DNA of 64,000 nucleotides, from NCBI RefSeq assembly GCF_005671395.1, contig NZ_CP040428.1:744001-808000 (forward strand), in the 5' to 3' direction. Of this stretch, positions 1-9,367 are shown one piece after another (the stretch's first letter is position 1; every line of letters begins with the position of its first letter). The stretch comes from Jejubacter calystegiae (GTDB lineage: Bacteria > Pseudomonadota > Gammaproteobacteria > Enterobacterales > Enterobacteriaceae). The notes under the pieces are model-generated. The model was not told where the DNA came from and did not search any database. It saw only the letters and a program-made list of their open reading frames with translations. The translations under genes were made by a program, and so were the position numbers.

Positions 1-317
<317 letters not shown>

Positions 318-403
318 TTAACCGTCCCTTTTTTACGCACATCTTTAATTGAAAATATAATCATTAAATATGCATAAAAAATCACACACTGGCAAACATA
401 AAA

Positions 404-967
404 TCAGCGCTTCAGGAAGTTTTCCAGCAACCGGTGCCCCTGTTCGCTCAGGATACTCTCGGGATGAAATTGCACCCCCTCCAGCGCCAGCGTCCGGTGG
501 CGCAGCCCCATAATCTCCTGCTCATCACTCCAGGCCGTCGCTTCCAGACAGTCAGGTAAGGTAGCGGGGTCCACCAGCAGCGAATGATATCGGGTCACCG
601 TCAGGGGATTATTCAGCCCCTGGAATACACCGACGCCCGTATGGCGGATAGCGGAGGTCTTGCCGTGCATCACCTTACCGGCACGTACCACCGATGCGCC
701 AAACGCCTGGGCGATCGCCTGATGCCCCAGACAGACCCCCAGAATCGGCAGCCGACCGGCGAAATGGCGGATAGCAGCCAGAGAAATGCCTGCTTCATTG
801 GGCGTGCAGGGACCGGGGGAGATCACCAGTTGCCGGGGTGCCAGCGCCGTTATCTCATCAAGCGAGAGCTCATCATTACGCTTCACCCTGACATCAGCCC
901 CGAGTTCGCAGAAATACTGGTAGAGGTTCCAGGTAAAAGAGTCGTAGTTGTCGATCAGTAATAGCAT
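404..967 (-). CDS. pabA: Aminodeoxychorismate synthase, glutamine amidotransferase subunit
   Basis: PabA hydrolyses glutamine and passes ammonia to PabB, which makes 4-amino-4-deoxychorismate for folate synthesis. The 187-residue protein has the usual length and is a class I glutamine amidotransferase. The nucleophile Cys79 sits in GVCLGHQ, and the other two catalytic residues are His168 and Glu170 in FHPE. The N-terminus [19 protein letters not shown] is typical of PabA and of anthranilate synthase component II. Position between argD and fic matches the E. coli fic-pabA-argD cluster and favours PabA over TrpG. Confidence 0.97.
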   Translation of the reverse strand: MLLLIDNYDSFTWNLYQYFCELGADVRVKRNDELSLDEITALAPRQLVISPGPCTPNEAGISLAAIRHFAGRLPILGVCLGHQAIAQAFGASVVRAGKVMHGKTSAIRHTGVGVFQGLNNPLTVTRYHSLLVDPATLPDCLEATAWSDEQEIMGLRHRTLALEGVQFHPESILSEQGHRLLENFLKR

Positions 968-999
968 AGCGGCTCCGGCAAAAATGATACCGCGCTATT

Positions 1000-1638
1000 C
1001 TACGCTTTTTCCCCTGCTACGCTCACGACAGTTGCGAACAACGCCTCCAGTGGCGCCGGATCGCCCATAGCGCTACTCTGGCAGGCATCGCGCCATGCCT
1101 GTGGGGTAACGGGTTTCCAGTCCAGACAGTAACCAGCGTGGATCGCCATCTGTTCAAAGAAAATACGCTGAGTACGACCGCTACCGAGCCGGAACGGATG
1201 CAGAACATTAATCTCGCCGTAATACCAGGCCAGCCGCGTCACAAAGCGATGGCGCTCCAGCCCCGCCAGATAGTGCTCATTCTCCAGCTTTTGCATCAGC
1301 GCATTACCCTCTTTTTCGATTCGGGTAAACAGGCAGAAAGGCGTATCTCCCAGCGAAATATCCACCTGGCGCAGTTCGCCGGCCCGATCGAACAGTTCGA
1401 TAAACAGATGATGATGGATGGCGCACAGCCAGGGCAAGCCGCGCAGTACCGGGCCCAGCTCCAGCGTGGCAAGGCGTTGCGTCGTCAACGCCAGCGCTTC
1501 GCCGCTCAGTGCGTTACCCGCGGGCTCCGGCGCGCGCCCGGAATCAGGGATCTCCAGCCGACAGCTGTCCTGAAAGCAGGGCAAGCGTCGCTGTTCCCAC
1601 AGGCGGATTTTTTGTTTGTCGGTGAGTTTTTTGGTCAT
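1000..1638 (-). CDS. fic: YhfG-Fic fusion: antitoxin-like head joined to Fic AMP-transferase domain
   Basis: Fic proteins transfer AMP from ATP to target proteins; enterobacterial Fic is a class I toxin-like enzyme held in check by a separate small antitoxin, YhfG. Here both lie in one 212-residue frame. Residues 1-30 (MTKKLTDKQKIRLWEQRR then FQDSCRLE) match the start of E. coli YhfG, and residues about 48-212 match E. coli Fic from its TIELGP region to its C-terminus. The Fic motif is HPFRLGSGR at 147-155: the catalytic His is kept, the usual acidic residue is Leu and the usual Asn is Ser, as in E. coli Fic (HPFRVGSG). The YhfG inhibitory motif SxxxE(G/N) appears as SCRLEI at 25-30, so Ser and Glu remain but the Gly/Asn is Ile. 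ATG at 1638 is preceded by GGGAGG; the frame is open further upstream but lacks a good ribosome site. The YhfG C-terminal half and the first ~35 residues of Fic are missing. Confidence 0.85.
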   Translation of the reverse strand: MTKKLTDKQKIRLWEQRRLPCFQDSCRLEIPDSGRAPEPAGNALSGEALALTTQRLATLELGPVLRGLPWLCAIHHHLFIELFDRAGELRQVDISLGDTPFCLFTRIEKEGNALMQKLENEHYLAGLERHRFVTRLAWYYGEINVLHPFRLGSGRTQRIFFEQMAIHAGYCLDWKPVTPQAWRDACQSSAMGDPAPLEALFATVVSVAGEKA

Positions 1639-1742
1639 GACACCTCCCGTACGCAGCCCGTTTGCCACAAGTATAAGCAGCAATTCCGGACCGCGTCGGG
1701 GGCAGAGCAGCACGCGGGCGTCAGGGCCCGCGCGCGAAGAGA

Positions 1743-2315
1743 TTAAGGCAGAGGCTTCACAGACAGAATAACGATCGGTTTTGTCGGTACATTCTGGTAA
1801 GGGCCGACATCGTGAGTCTGGGTCTGAGAGATCTTATCGACAACGTCCATTCCTTTCACAACTTTACCAAATACCGCATAACCGAAGTCACGCTGGCCGT
1901 GGTCGAGGAAAGCGTTATCGGCCACGTTGATAAAGAACTGGCTGGTGGCGCTGTCTTTATCTGCCGTACGCGCCATCGCAATAGTGCCACGGGTATTACG
2001 CAGACCATTGTCCGCTTCGTTCTTAATCGGCGGCTTCGGCTGCTTCTGCTGCAATTCTTTGTTAAAACCGCCGCCCTGAACCATAAAGCCCGGAATCACG
2101 CGGTGGAAGACGGTACCGTTATAAAAACCGCTGTTGGCATAGTCCAGGAAGTTTTGTACTGAAACCGGCGCTTTCTGGCTATCCAGCTCAAGTTCAATAT
2201 CGCCTGCAGAGGTATTCAACAGAACGTGCGGGGAGCCTTTTGCCGCCAGTGCGGCGGGAGAAAGCGTTGAAAGGGCAAACACGGTAACGACCGCTGCCAG
2301 GGTCGATTTCAGCAT
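1743..2315 (-). CDS. ppiA: Periplasmic peptidyl-prolyl cis-trans isomerase A (cyclophilin)
   Basis: PpiA is a periplasmic cyclophilin that speeds cis-trans isomerisation of Xaa-Pro bonds during folding of exported proteins. The 190-residue product starts with a Sec signal peptide (residues 1-24, hydrophobic core [13 protein letters not shown], cleavage after ALA). The cyclophilin core follows, with [22 protein letters not shown] and [10 protein letters not shown]. Length and sequence match E. coli PpiA. It lies just upstream of the fic fusion on the same strand and divergent from tsgA; the 267-bp spacer to tsgA must hold both promoters, but I could not pick them with confidence. Confidence 0.96.
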   Translation of the reverse strand: MLKSTLAAVVTVFALSTLSPAALAAKGSPHVLLNTSAGDIELELDSQKAPVSVQNFLDYANSGFYNGTVFHRVIPGFMVQGGGFNKELQQKQPKPPIKNEADNGLRNTRGTIAMARTADKDSATSQFFINVADNAFLDHGQRDFGYAVFGKVVKGMDVVDKISQTQTHDVGPYQNVPTKPIVILSVKPLP

Positions 2316-2582
2316 GAACGGTTCCTTTGAGAAGCTTGAGGGGAATTGATTGATTTTAAAGAGCCTCGCTGCGTCATGCCAGCCATTTACCTTTTTTTAC
2401 GATGGCTCCATGACTGGCAGCTAAAACGGTTTTTTAGTTCAAAAACGGGACTCAAAACACAAAACAAAAAGCTTATTTCATAAAATAAACAGTAAAAAGT
2501 TTAAATTGATCACATTAATGTCTAGACTTCGAGCGCTTACCGCGCCGTCAATGCGCTTTACACTTCTATTCACAGGTTCGTT

Positions 2583-3764
2583 ATGACCAGTCACAATCGT
2601 ATCAAGCTTACCTGGATCAGTTTTCTCTCCTACGCCCTGACCGGGGCGCTGGTGATTATCACCGGAATGGTCATGGGAAATATCGCAGATTACTTCGGTC
2701 TGCCGGTCTCCAGCATGAGTAATACTTTCACCTTTCTTAACGCCGGGATCCTGATCTCCATCTTCCTGAATGCCTGGCTAATGGAAATCGTTCCGCTAAA
2801 AACCCAGCTGCGTTTTGGCTTCATATTGATGATCCTGGCGCTGGCGGGGCTGATACTCGGCCACAGCCTGGCTCTCTTTTCCGCCTCGATGTTCGTCATG
2901 GGCCTGGTCAGCGGTATTACCATGTCTATCGGTACCTTTCTGATTACCCATATGTATGAAGGCCGTCAGCGCGGCTCCCGGTTGCTGTTTACCGACTCCT
3001 TCTTCAGCATGGCAGGCATGATTTTTCCGATGCTGGCCGCCTTTCTGCTGGCGCGCAGCCTTACCTGGTACTGGGTGTACGTCTGCATCGGCCTGATCTA
3101 CGTCGCCATTTTCCTGTTGACCCTGGGCTGCCAGTTTCCGGCCCTGGGGCGCCACGCCGCTCCTGAGCAGCAGAAAGCGCCGAAAGAGAAATGGGGAATC
3201 GGCGTTCTGTTCCTGTCCATCGCGGCACTCTGCTACATCCTCGGCCAGCTGGGTTTTATCTCCTGGGTCCCGGAATACGCCAGGCAGTTGGGAATGAATC
3301 TGAACGATGCCGGCAGGTTGGTCAGTAACTTCTGGATGTCCTATATGCTGGGCATGTGGGCCTTCAGCGTGATACTGCGTTTCTTCGATCTGCAGCGCAT
3401 CCTGACGGTGCTGGCGCTACTTGCCACGCTGCTGATGTACGGCTTTATTACCAGCAGCGCCCCACATCTGCCGTGGTTTATTCTGGCGCTTGGCTTTTGC
3501 TCCAGCGCTATCTACACCTCGATTATCACCCTGGGCTCGCTACAGACCCGGGTGGCGTCACCGAAACTGGTTAACTTCGTGCTGACCTGCGGCACCATCG
3601 GCACCATGCTGACCTTTGTGGTCACCGGCCCAATAGTCGCCCACAGCGGGCCACAGGCAGCGCTGTTTACCGCCAATGGTCTCTATGCCGTGGTCTTCCT
3701 GATGTGCCTGCTACTGGGATTTGTCTCCCGTCACCGCCAGCATGCCAGTATCGTGAAACAGTGA
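2583..3764 (+). CDS. tsgA: TsgA, 12-TM major facilitator superfamily transporter
   Basis: This 393-residue inner-membrane protein matches TsgA (YhfC) of E. coli and Salmonella over its whole length: N-terminus [42 protein letters not shown] in the middle, and [10 protein letters not shown] at the end. It has the twelve hydrophobic segments of the major facilitator superfamily. The substrate is not established; the Salmonella gene was noted for its effect on selenite/tellurite sensitivity and response to nitrite or sulfite. Its place directly upstream of nirB fits a link to nitrite or sulfite metabolism. ATG at 2583 follows a short purine-poor leader. Confidence 0.95.
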   Translation: MTSHNRIKLTWISFLSYALTGALVIITGMVMGNIADYFGLPVSSMSNTFTFLNAGILISIFLNAWLMEIVPLKTQLRFGFILMILALAGLILGHSLALFSASMFVMGLVSGITMSIGTFLITHMYEGRQRGSRLLFTDSFFSMAGMIFPMLAAFLLARSLTWYWVYVCIGLIYVAIFLLTLGCQFPALGRHAAPEQQKAPKEKWGIGVLFLSIAALCYILGQLGFISWVPEYARQLGMNLNDAGRLVSNFWMSYMLGMWAFSVILRFFDLQRILTVLALLATLLMYGFITSSAPHLPWFILALGFCSSAIYTSIITLGSLQTRVASPKLVNFVLTCGTIGTMLTFVVTGPIVAHSGPQAALFTANGLYAVVFLMCLLLGFVSRHRQHASIVKQ

Positions 3765-3780
3765 CCGATCTACTCACGAC

Positions 3781-3806
3781 CGATTCCTCCCTCTCGGGGG
3801 GAATCG
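3781..3806 (+). terminator. Hairpin after tsgA
   Basis: The inverted repeat CGATTCCTCC / GGGGGAATCG lies 17 bp after the tsgA stop codon. A clear T-tract does not follow, so it is a weak intrinsic terminator or a 3'-end stabilising hairpin. Confidence 0.45.
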
Positions 3807-3899
3807 CTCCCCAACCTGCCAATATTCCCCCTAAAGAAACTGCTCAATTAAAAACCAGCATTTTCCGCCACTTAGATATCCACTTAAAAATCAAGAATA

Positions 3900-3915
3900 T
3901 ACCCATTAAGGGGTA
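3900..3915 (+). promoter_or_regulatory. NarL/NarP 7-2-7 site of the nirB promoter
   Basis: TACCCATTAAGGGGTA is two inverted heptamers separated by 2 bp, the arrangement bound by phospho-NarL and NarP. Its centre (3907.5) is exactly 28 bp upstream of the FNR box centre, the same spacing as the -69.5 and -41.5 sites of the E. coli nirB promoter. This predicts induction by nitrate and nitrite. Confidence 0.85.
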
Positions 3916-3928
3916 TACAGGAGCGAAA

Positions 3929-3942
3929 TTGATCTGAATCAA
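3929..3942 (+). promoter_or_regulatory. FNR box of the nirB promoter
   Basis: TTGATCTGAATCAA is a perfect match to the FNR consensus TTGAT-N4-ATCAA. If it is at -41.5 as in E. coli, transcription starts near 3977, with TAAAGT at 3964-3969 as the -10 region. nirB starts at 4001, so the leader is about 24 nt. This predicts activation without oxygen. Confidence 0.9.
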
Positions 3943-4000
3943 TAATAACCGGTGCTGAATCGTTAAAGTCATCGGTAATAGAAAAGAAATCGAGGCAAAA

Positions 4001-6544
4001 ATGAGCAAAGTCAGACTCGCTATTATCGGTAACGGCATGGTCGGCCATCGCTTTATCGAAGAGCTTCTTGATAAAGCTGAACCCGGGCAATTTGATATCA
4101 CCGTTTTTTGTGAAGAGCCCCGTATCGCCTACGACCGTGTCCACCTCTCCTCTTACTTTTCCCACCATACTGCTGAAGAACTGTCGCTGGTGCGGGAAGG
4201 CTACTACGAGAAACACGGCGTACAGGTGCTGGTTGGCGAACGCGCCATTACCATCAATCGCCAGGAGAAGGTTATCCACTCCAGCTCTGGTCGTACGCTT
4301 TACTACGACAAGCTGATTATGGCTACCGGCTCCTATCCATGGGTACCGCCCATTAAAGGCGCCGAAACCCAGGACTGCTTCGTCTACCGTACTATCGAAG
4401 ACCTGAACGCCATTGAAGCCTGCGCCCGTCGCAGCAAGCGTGGTGCCGTAGTCGGCGGTGGGCTGCTGGGTCTGGAAGCGGCCGGTGCGCTGAAGAACCT
4501 GGGGGTAGAAACCCACGTCATCGAATTCGCCCCCATGTTGATGGCCGAACAGCTCGACCAGATGGGCGGCGAACAGCTGCGCAATAAGATCGAGCGCATG
4601 GGCGTGAAAGTTCACACCAGCAAGAACACCCAGGAGATCGTTCAGGGCGGCCAGGAAGCGCGTAAAACCATGCGCTTTGCCGACGGCAGCGAGCTGGAAA
4701 TCGACTTTATCGTCTTCTCTACCGGTATTCGTCCCCAGGACAAGCTGGCGACCCAGTGCGGCCTTTCCGTAGCGCAACGTGGCGGTATTGTTATCAACGA
4801 CCAGTGCCAGAGCTCTGACCCGGATATCTACGCCATCGGTGAATGCGCCAGCTGGCATAACCGCGTATTTGGTCTGGTCGCCCCTGGCTACAAGATGGCG
4901 CAGATCGCCGTTGACCATCTGCTGGGCAATATCAGCACCTTTGAAGGCGCCGATATGAGCGCCAAGCTGAAACTACTGGGCGTGGACGTCGGCGGTATCG
5001 GCGATGCGCACGGCCGCACGCCGGGCTGCCGCAGCTATGTCTACCTCGATGAAAACAAAGAAGTTTATAAGCGCCTGATCGTAAGCGAAGACAACAAAAC
5101 CCTGCTGGGTGCGGTACTGGTCGGCGATACCAGTGACTACGGCAACCTGCTACAGCTGATGCTGAACGCCATTGAGCTGCCGGAAAACCCGGACTCGCTG
5201 ATCCTGCCTGCCCATGCGGGCAGCGGCAAACCAGCTATCGGCGTGGATAAGCTCCCCGACAGCGCGCAGATCTGCTCCTGCTTCGATGTCACCAAAGGCG
5301 CCCTGGTCGCCGCCATCAACAAAGGCTGCCACACCGTTGCCGCGCTGAAGGCGGAAACCAAAGCCGGTACCGGCTGTGGGGGTTGTATCCCGCTGGTCAC
5401 CCAGGTGCTGAACGCCGAACTGGCGAAACAGGGTATTGAAGTGAACAACCACTTGTGTGAACACTTCGCATTCTCCCGCCAGGAGCTGTACCACCTGATC
5501 CGCGTGGAAGGCATTAAAACCTTCAACCAATTACTGGAAAAATACGGTAAAGGCTACGGCTGTGAAGTCTGTAAGCCGACCGTAGGCTCCCTGCTGGCCT
5601 CCTGCTGGAATGAGTATGTGCTGGAGCCTCAGCACACGCCGCTGCAGGACACCAACGACAACTTCCTGGCGAACATCCAGAAAGACGGTACCTACTCGGT
5701 GATCCCCCGCTCCGCAGGCGGCGAAATCACCCCGGAAGGGCTGATAGAGGTAGGTCGTATCGCCCGTGAATTTAACCTCTACACCAAAATCACTGGCTCC
5801 CAGCGTATCGGCCTGTTCGGCGCCCAGAAAGACGATCTGCCGGAAATCTGGCGTCAGCTGATTGAAGCGGGCTTCGAAACCGGTCACGCCTATGCCAAAG
5901 CGCTGCGTATGGCGAAAACCTGCGTCGGCAGCACCTGGTGCCGCTACGGCGTGGGCGACAGCGTCGGCTTTGGCGTTGAGCTGGAAAACCGCTACAAAGG
6001 TATCCGCACCCCGCACAAAATGAAGTTCGGGGTTTCCGGCTGTACCCGTGAATGTGCCGAGGCCCAGGGCAAAGACGTTGGGGTTATCGCCACCGAAAAA
6101 GGCTGGAACCTTTACGTTTGCGGTAATGGCGGGATGAAACCGCGCCACGCCGATCTGCTGGCCGCAGATCTTGACCACGACACCCTGGTCCGCTACCTCG
6201 ACCGCTTTATGATGTTCTACATCCGTACCGCCGACAAACTGCAGCGTACTTCGGTCTGGCTGGAAAACCTGGAAGGCGGCATCGACTACGTGAAGAGCGT
6301 CATCATCGACGACAAGCTGGGCCTTAACGCACAGCTTGAAGCTGAGTTGGCCCGTCTGCGCGAAGCCTTTGCCTGTGAATGGAGCGAAACGGTAAATAAC
6401 CCGCAGGCCCAGGTTCGCTTCCATCACTTTATTAACAGCCCGCAGCGCGACCCGAATGTGCAGGTGGTGCCTGAGCGCCAGCAGCATCGTCCGGCCACGC
6501 CCTATGAACGCATTCCGGTAACCCTTGTGGAGGAGAACGCATGA
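4001..6544 (+). CDS. nirB: NADH-dependent nitrite reductase, large subunit
   Basis: NirB is the catalytic subunit of the cytoplasmic assimilatory-type/detoxifying nitrite reductase that turns nitrite into ammonium with NADH. The 847-residue protein has an N-terminal FAD/NAD(P) oxidoreductase domain (GNGMVGHRFIEELL; second Rossmann motif GGGLLGLEAAG near residue 151). A BFD-like [2Fe-2S] region follows, with CSC near 425 and CGGC near 458. The C-terminal siroheme/[4Fe-4S] half has CVGSTWC near 643 and SGCTRECAEAQG near 680. It is 4 bp overlapped by nirD. FNR and NarL/NarP sites lie just upstream, and cysG downstream supplies siroheme. Confidence 0.98.
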   Translation: MSKVRLAIIGNGMVGHRFIEELLDKAEPGQFDITVFCEEPRIAYDRVHLSSYFSHHTAEELSLVREGYYEKHGVQVLVGERAITINRQEKVIHSSSGRTLYYDKLIMATGSYPWVPPIKGAETQDCFVYRTIEDLNAIEACARRSKRGAVVGGGLLGLEAAGALKNLGVETHVIEFAPMLMAEQLDQMGGEQLRNKIERMGVKVHTSKNTQEIVQGGQEARKTMRFADGSELEIDFIVFSTGIRPQDKLATQCGLSVAQRGGIVINDQCQSSDPDIYAIGECASWHNRVFGLVAPGYKMAQIAVDHLLGNISTFEGADMSAKLKLLGVDVGGIGDAHGRTPGCRSYVYLDENKEVYKRLIVSEDNKTLLGAVLVGDTSDYGNLLQLMLNAIELPENPDSLILPAHAGSGKPAIGVDKLPDSAQICSCFDVTKGALVAAINKGCHTVAALKAETKAGTGCGGCIPLVTQVLNAELAKQGIEVNNHLCEHFAFSRQELYHLIRVEGIKTFNQLLEKYGKGYGCEVCKPTVGSLLASCWNEYVLEPQHTPLQDTNDNFLANIQKDGTYSVIPRSAGGEITPEGLIEVGRIAREFNLYTKITGSQRIGLFGAQKDDLPEIWRQLIEAGFETGHAYAKALRMAKTCVGSTWCRYGVGDSVGFGVELENRYKGIRTPHKMKFGVSGCTRECAEAQGKDVGVIATEKGWNLYVCGNGGMKPRHADLLAADLDHDTLVRYLDRFMMFYIRTADKLQRTSVWLENLEGGIDYVKSVIIDDKLGLNAQLEAELARLREAFACEWSETVNNPQAQVRFHHFINSPQRDPNVQVVPERQQHRPATPYERIPVTLVEENA

Positions 6545-6867
6545 GCCAGTGGACCACCGTCTGCCCGTTAGCCGACATCCTGCCCGCCACCGGCGTCTGC
6601 GCCCTGGTGGGTCAGCAGCAGGTGGCTATCTTCCGCCCGCGTGCGGATGAGCAGATCTACGCCATCAGCAATATTGACCCCTTCTTCGAAGCCAGCGTGC
6701 TGTCGCGCGGCATCATTGCCGAACACCTGGGCGACCTTTGGGTCGCCAGCCCGCTGAAGAAGCAGCGCTTCCGTCTGCGCGACGGACTGTGCATGGAAGA
6801 TGAGGGCCGTTCCGTGGCGCACTTTGAAGCCCGCGTCCAGGACGGCCAGGTACAGATTAAAGCCTGA
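6541..6867 (+). CDS. nirD: NADH-dependent nitrite reductase, small subunit
   Basis: NirD is the 108-residue Rieske-like partner of NirB. The sequence has the family fold (WTTVCPLADILPATGVCAL, then IYAISNIDPF and GDLWVASPLKKQRF) but, like other enterobacterial NirD proteins, lacks the Cys/His ligands of a true Rieske cluster. Its ATG overlaps the nirB stop (ATGA), which points to translational coupling. Length matches E. coli NirD. Confidence 0.96.
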   Translation: MSQWTTVCPLADILPATGVCALVGQQQVAIFRPRADEQIYAISNIDPFFEASVLSRGIIAEHLGDLWVASPLKKQRFRLRDGLCMEDEGRSVAHFEARVQDGQVQIKA

Positions 6868-6873
6868 TACACC

Positions 6874-6908
6874 ACGCCCCCTTCGGCCACGCAGGGGGCG
6901 TTATTTTT
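6874..6908 (+). terminator. Terminator between nirD and nirC
   Basis: ACGCCCCCT / AGGGGGCGT arms with a 10-nt loop are followed by TATTTTTT, a good intrinsic terminator. It lies inside the nir gene set, so nirC and cysG may be read through only in part or have their own promoter. Confidence 0.75.
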
Positions 6909-6909
6909 T

Positions 6910-6940
6910 GGGGAAATACCCGATCATAAAGGGTATCCCC
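6910..6940 (+). repeat. Inverted repeat with NarL-like half-sites upstream of nirC
   Basis: GGGGAAATACCC at 6910-6921 faces GGGTATCCCC at 6931-6940. The inner halves (ATACCC / GGGTAT) look like the core of NarL heptamers, but the spacing is not the standard 7-2-7. It may be a second hairpin after the terminator or a regulatory site for nirC. Confidence 0.35.
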
Positions 6941-6995
6941 GGCCCATTTATTTTTCTTTTTTACTTTTTTATTTTGACTTAAGGATAACCACTGC

Positions 6996-7802
6996 ATGTT
7001 CACCGACACCATCAAGCTGTGTGCGGCGAATGCCGCGCGCATTGCCCGCCTCAACCGCACCAATCCTCTGGGTTTCTGGATAGCCTCCGCTATGGCCGGC
7101 GCCTATGTCGGACTGGGTATCATCCTCATCTTCACCCTCGGTAATTTGCTCGATCCCTCAGTACGTCCGCTGGTAATGGGCGCAACCTTTGGTATCGCCC
7201 TGACGCTGGTGATTATCGCCGGTTCCGAACTCTTTACCGGCCATACCATGTTCCTGACACTGGGCGTCAAAGCAGGCACCATCAGTCAGCGCCAGATGTG
7301 GGGCATTCTGCCTCAGACCTGGCTCGGCAATCTGCTGGGCTCGGTGTTCGTGGCGCTGCTCTATTACTGGGGCGGCGGTAGCCTGCTGCCGGTAGACACC
7401 AGCCTTATCCACAGCGCGGCGCTGGCGAAAACCACGCAGCCGGGCATGGTGCTGTTCTTTAAAGGCATCTTGTGTAACTGGCTGGTTTGTCTGGCGATCT
7501 GGATGGCAATTCGCAGCGAAGGGGCGGCGAAGTTCATCGCTATCTGGTGGTGCCTGCTGGCCTTTATCGCTTCTGGCTACGAGCACTCCATCGCCAATAT
7601 GACGCTGTTCGCCCTCTCCTGGTTCGGTAACCACGGCGACAGCTTCACCCTGGCAGGGATCGGCCATAATTTACTGTGGGTCACCCTGGGTAACACCGTC
7701 TCCGGCGCTATTCTGATGGGGCTGGGTTACTGGTACGCCACACCGCGCGCCGAACGCCCGCAGCCTCAGCGCACAGAGGCTCAGGAGCAGGTCGCAGGCT
7801 AA
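6996..7802 (+). CDS. nirC: Nitrite channel/transporter, FNT family
   Basis: NirC is a pentameric inner-membrane channel of the formate/nitrite transporter family and feeds nitrite to NirBD. The 268-residue protein has the six hydrophobic segments of the family. Recognisable parts are the N-terminus MFTDTIKLCAANAARIARL, GSELFTGHTMFLTLG and GILCNWLVCLAIWM, and the conserved region ASGYEHSIANMTLF carries the central pore histidine. Length matches E. coli NirC. ATG at 6996 follows a TAAGGATAACC leader. Confidence 0.97.
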   Translation: MFTDTIKLCAANAARIARLNRTNPLGFWIASAMAGAYVGLGIILIFTLGNLLDPSVRPLVMGATFGIALTLVIIAGSELFTGHTMFLTLGVKAGTISQRQMWGILPQTWLGNLLGSVFVALLYYWGGGSLLPVDTSLIHSAALAKTTQPGMVLFFKGILCNWLVCLAIWMAIRSEGAAKFIAIWWCLLAFIASGYEHSIANMTLFALSWFGNHGDSFTLAGIGHNLLWVTLGNTVSGAILMGLGYWYATPRAERPQPQRTEAQEQVAG

Positions 7803-7937
7803 CCCCTTCTCTCTCCCCGCCCGCGCCATATTCAGCGGGCGGGGTTGCTGGTATGCTGTTTTGCCTTGCCGGGTGTCCCAACGGACGCCATCGCAGCCCG
7901 GCGAGCATTACCGATAAAAGATGAGGAAAAAGACACC

Positions 7938-9314
7938 GTGGATCACCTGCCCATATTTTGCCAGTTACGTGACCGCGCCTGCCTGCTGGTAGGCGGCGGC
8001 GATGTCGCAGAGCGCAAGGCGCGGCTTCTGCTGGAGGCAGGCGCCAGTCTGACCGTTAACGCGCTCGACTTTGTTCCTCAGTTTCAGGCCTGGGCAAATG
8101 CCGGGCTGCTGACCCTGGCGCAGGGCCCCTTTGACGAAGCGCTGCTGGATGAGTGCTGGCTGGCCATTGCCGCCACCGACGATGACGCGGTCAACCAGCA
8201 GGTCAGCGACGCTGCCGAAGCGCGGCGTATCTTCTGCAACGTGGTGGATGCCCCTAAGCAGGCCAGCTTTATCATGCCCTCCATTATCGACCGTTCCCCG
8301 CTGATGGTCGCCATCTCTTCCGGTGGTACCTCTCCGGTGCTGGCGCGTCTGCTGCGTGAAAAGCTGGAATCGATACTGCCTTTGCACCTGGGCCAGGTCG
8401 CCCACTACGCGGGCCAGTTACGCAAGCGCGTGAAAGACCGTTTTACCACCATGGGCGAACGACGCCGCTTCTGGGAGAAGTTTTTCGTCAACGATCGGCT
8501 GGCCCAATCGCTGGCCAACCGCGATGACAAAGCGGTTACCCAGGTCACCGAAGCGCTGTTCAATGAACCGCTGGATAATCGCGGCGAAGTGGTACTGGTG
8601 GGCGCCGGGCCGGGCGACGCCGGTCTGCTGACCCTGAAAGGGCTACAGCAGATCCAGCAGGCCGATATTGTGGTTTACGATCGGCTGGTTTCCGACGACA
8701 TCATGAACCTGGTGCGTCGCGATGCGGATCGGGTTTTCGTCGGCAAGCGGGCAGGCTATCACTGCGTTCCCCAGGAGGAGATTAACCAGATCCTGCTGCG
8801 CGAGGCCCAACGCGGTAAGCGCGTGGTGCGTCTTAAAGGCGGGGATCCTTTTATCTTCGGGCGCGGAGGCGAAGAGCTGGAGGTGCTGTGCAACGCCGGC
8901 ATTCCCTTCTCGGTAGTTCCGGGGATTACCGCCGCATCGGGCTGTTCCGCCTACGCCGGTATTCCGCTGACTCACCGGGACTACGCCCGGGGCGTGCGCC
9001 TGATCACCGGCCATCTTAAGCACGATGGCGAAGAGCTTAACTGGCAGAGCCTGGCGGCTGAAAAACAGACTCTGGTGTTCTATATGGGCCTGAATCAGGC
9101 GGCAGAGATCCAACAAAACCTGATTGCCCACGGAATGTCGCCGAAAGTGCCGGTGGCGCTGGTGGAAAATGGCACTGCCATTACCCAGCGGGTAGTGGAC
9201 GGGACTCTGGCGCAGTTAGGCGAACTGGCACAGCAGGTCAAAAGCCCCAGCCTGATTATCGTCGGCCGCGTGGTGGCCCTGCGCGATAAGCTGAACTGGT
9301 TCTCTAACCACTGA
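7938..9314 (+). CDS. cysG: Siroheme synthase (three activities in one protein)
   Basis: CysG makes siroheme from uroporphyrinogen III by two SAM-dependent methylations, NAD-dependent oxidation and iron insertion. The N-terminal precorrin-2 dehydrogenase/ferrochelatase half starts [32 protein letters not shown] and has the [18 protein letters not shown] region that includes the regulatory serine near 128. The C-terminal uroporphyrinogen methyltransferase half starts near residue 215 with [19 protein letters not shown] chose the GTG at 7938, giving 458 residues and the family N-terminus MDHLPIF, as in E. coli; the frame is open 31 codons further upstream. It supplies the NirB and sulfite reductase cofactor. 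Confidence 0.96.
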   Translation: MDHLPIFCQLRDRACLLVGGGDVAERKARLLLEAGASLTVNALDFVPQFQAWANAGLLTLAQGPFDEALLDECWLAIAATDDDAVNQQVSDAAEARRIFCNVVDAPKQASFIMPSIIDRSPLMVAISSGGTSPVLARLLREKLESILPLHLGQVAHYAGQLRKRVKDRFTTMGERRRFWEKFFVNDRLAQSLANRDDKAVTQVTEALFNEPLDNRGEVVLVGAGPGDAGLLTLKGLQQIQQADIVVYDRLVSDDIMNLVRRDADRVFVGKRAGYHCVPQEEINQILLREAQRGKRVVRLKGGDPFIFGRGGEELEVLCNAGIPFSVVPGITAASGCSAYAGIPLTHRDYARGVRLITGHLKHDGEELNWQSLAAEKQTLVFYMGLNQAAEIQQNLIAHGMSPKVPVALVENGTAITQRVVDGTLAQLGELAQQVKSPSLIIVGRVVALRDKLNWFSNH

Positions 9315-9324
9315 TTCGCAATAA

Positions 9325-9353
9325 CAAAAAAGCTCCCGGTGGGAGCTTTTTTG
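9325..9353. terminator. Bidirectional terminator between cysG and trpS
   Basis: The arms CAAAAAAGCTCCC and GGGAGCTTTTTTG are perfectly complementary (13 bp) around a GGT loop, with A- and T-tracts on the two sides. It can stop the cysG transcript and the convergent aroK-trpS operon. Confidence 0.9.
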
Positions 9354-9367
9354 TTGGTTAGTTGCGG

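Noticed and set aside
1639..1713. Upstream 25-codon extension of the fic fusion frame
   Set aside because: The ATG at 1638 has a GGGAGG site and restores the YhfG start; the extension has no ribosome site and no family match.
2498..2525. AAATTGATCACATTAAT as an FNR or CRP site upstream of tsgA
   Set aside because: Only the left half fits FNR (TTGAT); the right half matches 2 of 5, and CRP spacing does not fit.
5531..6487. Long open frame (318 codons) on the minus strand inside nirB
   Set aside because: Antisense shadow of the GC-rich third-position pattern of nirB; no known domain and no ribosome site. The same holds for the 344-codon frame at 3884-4918.
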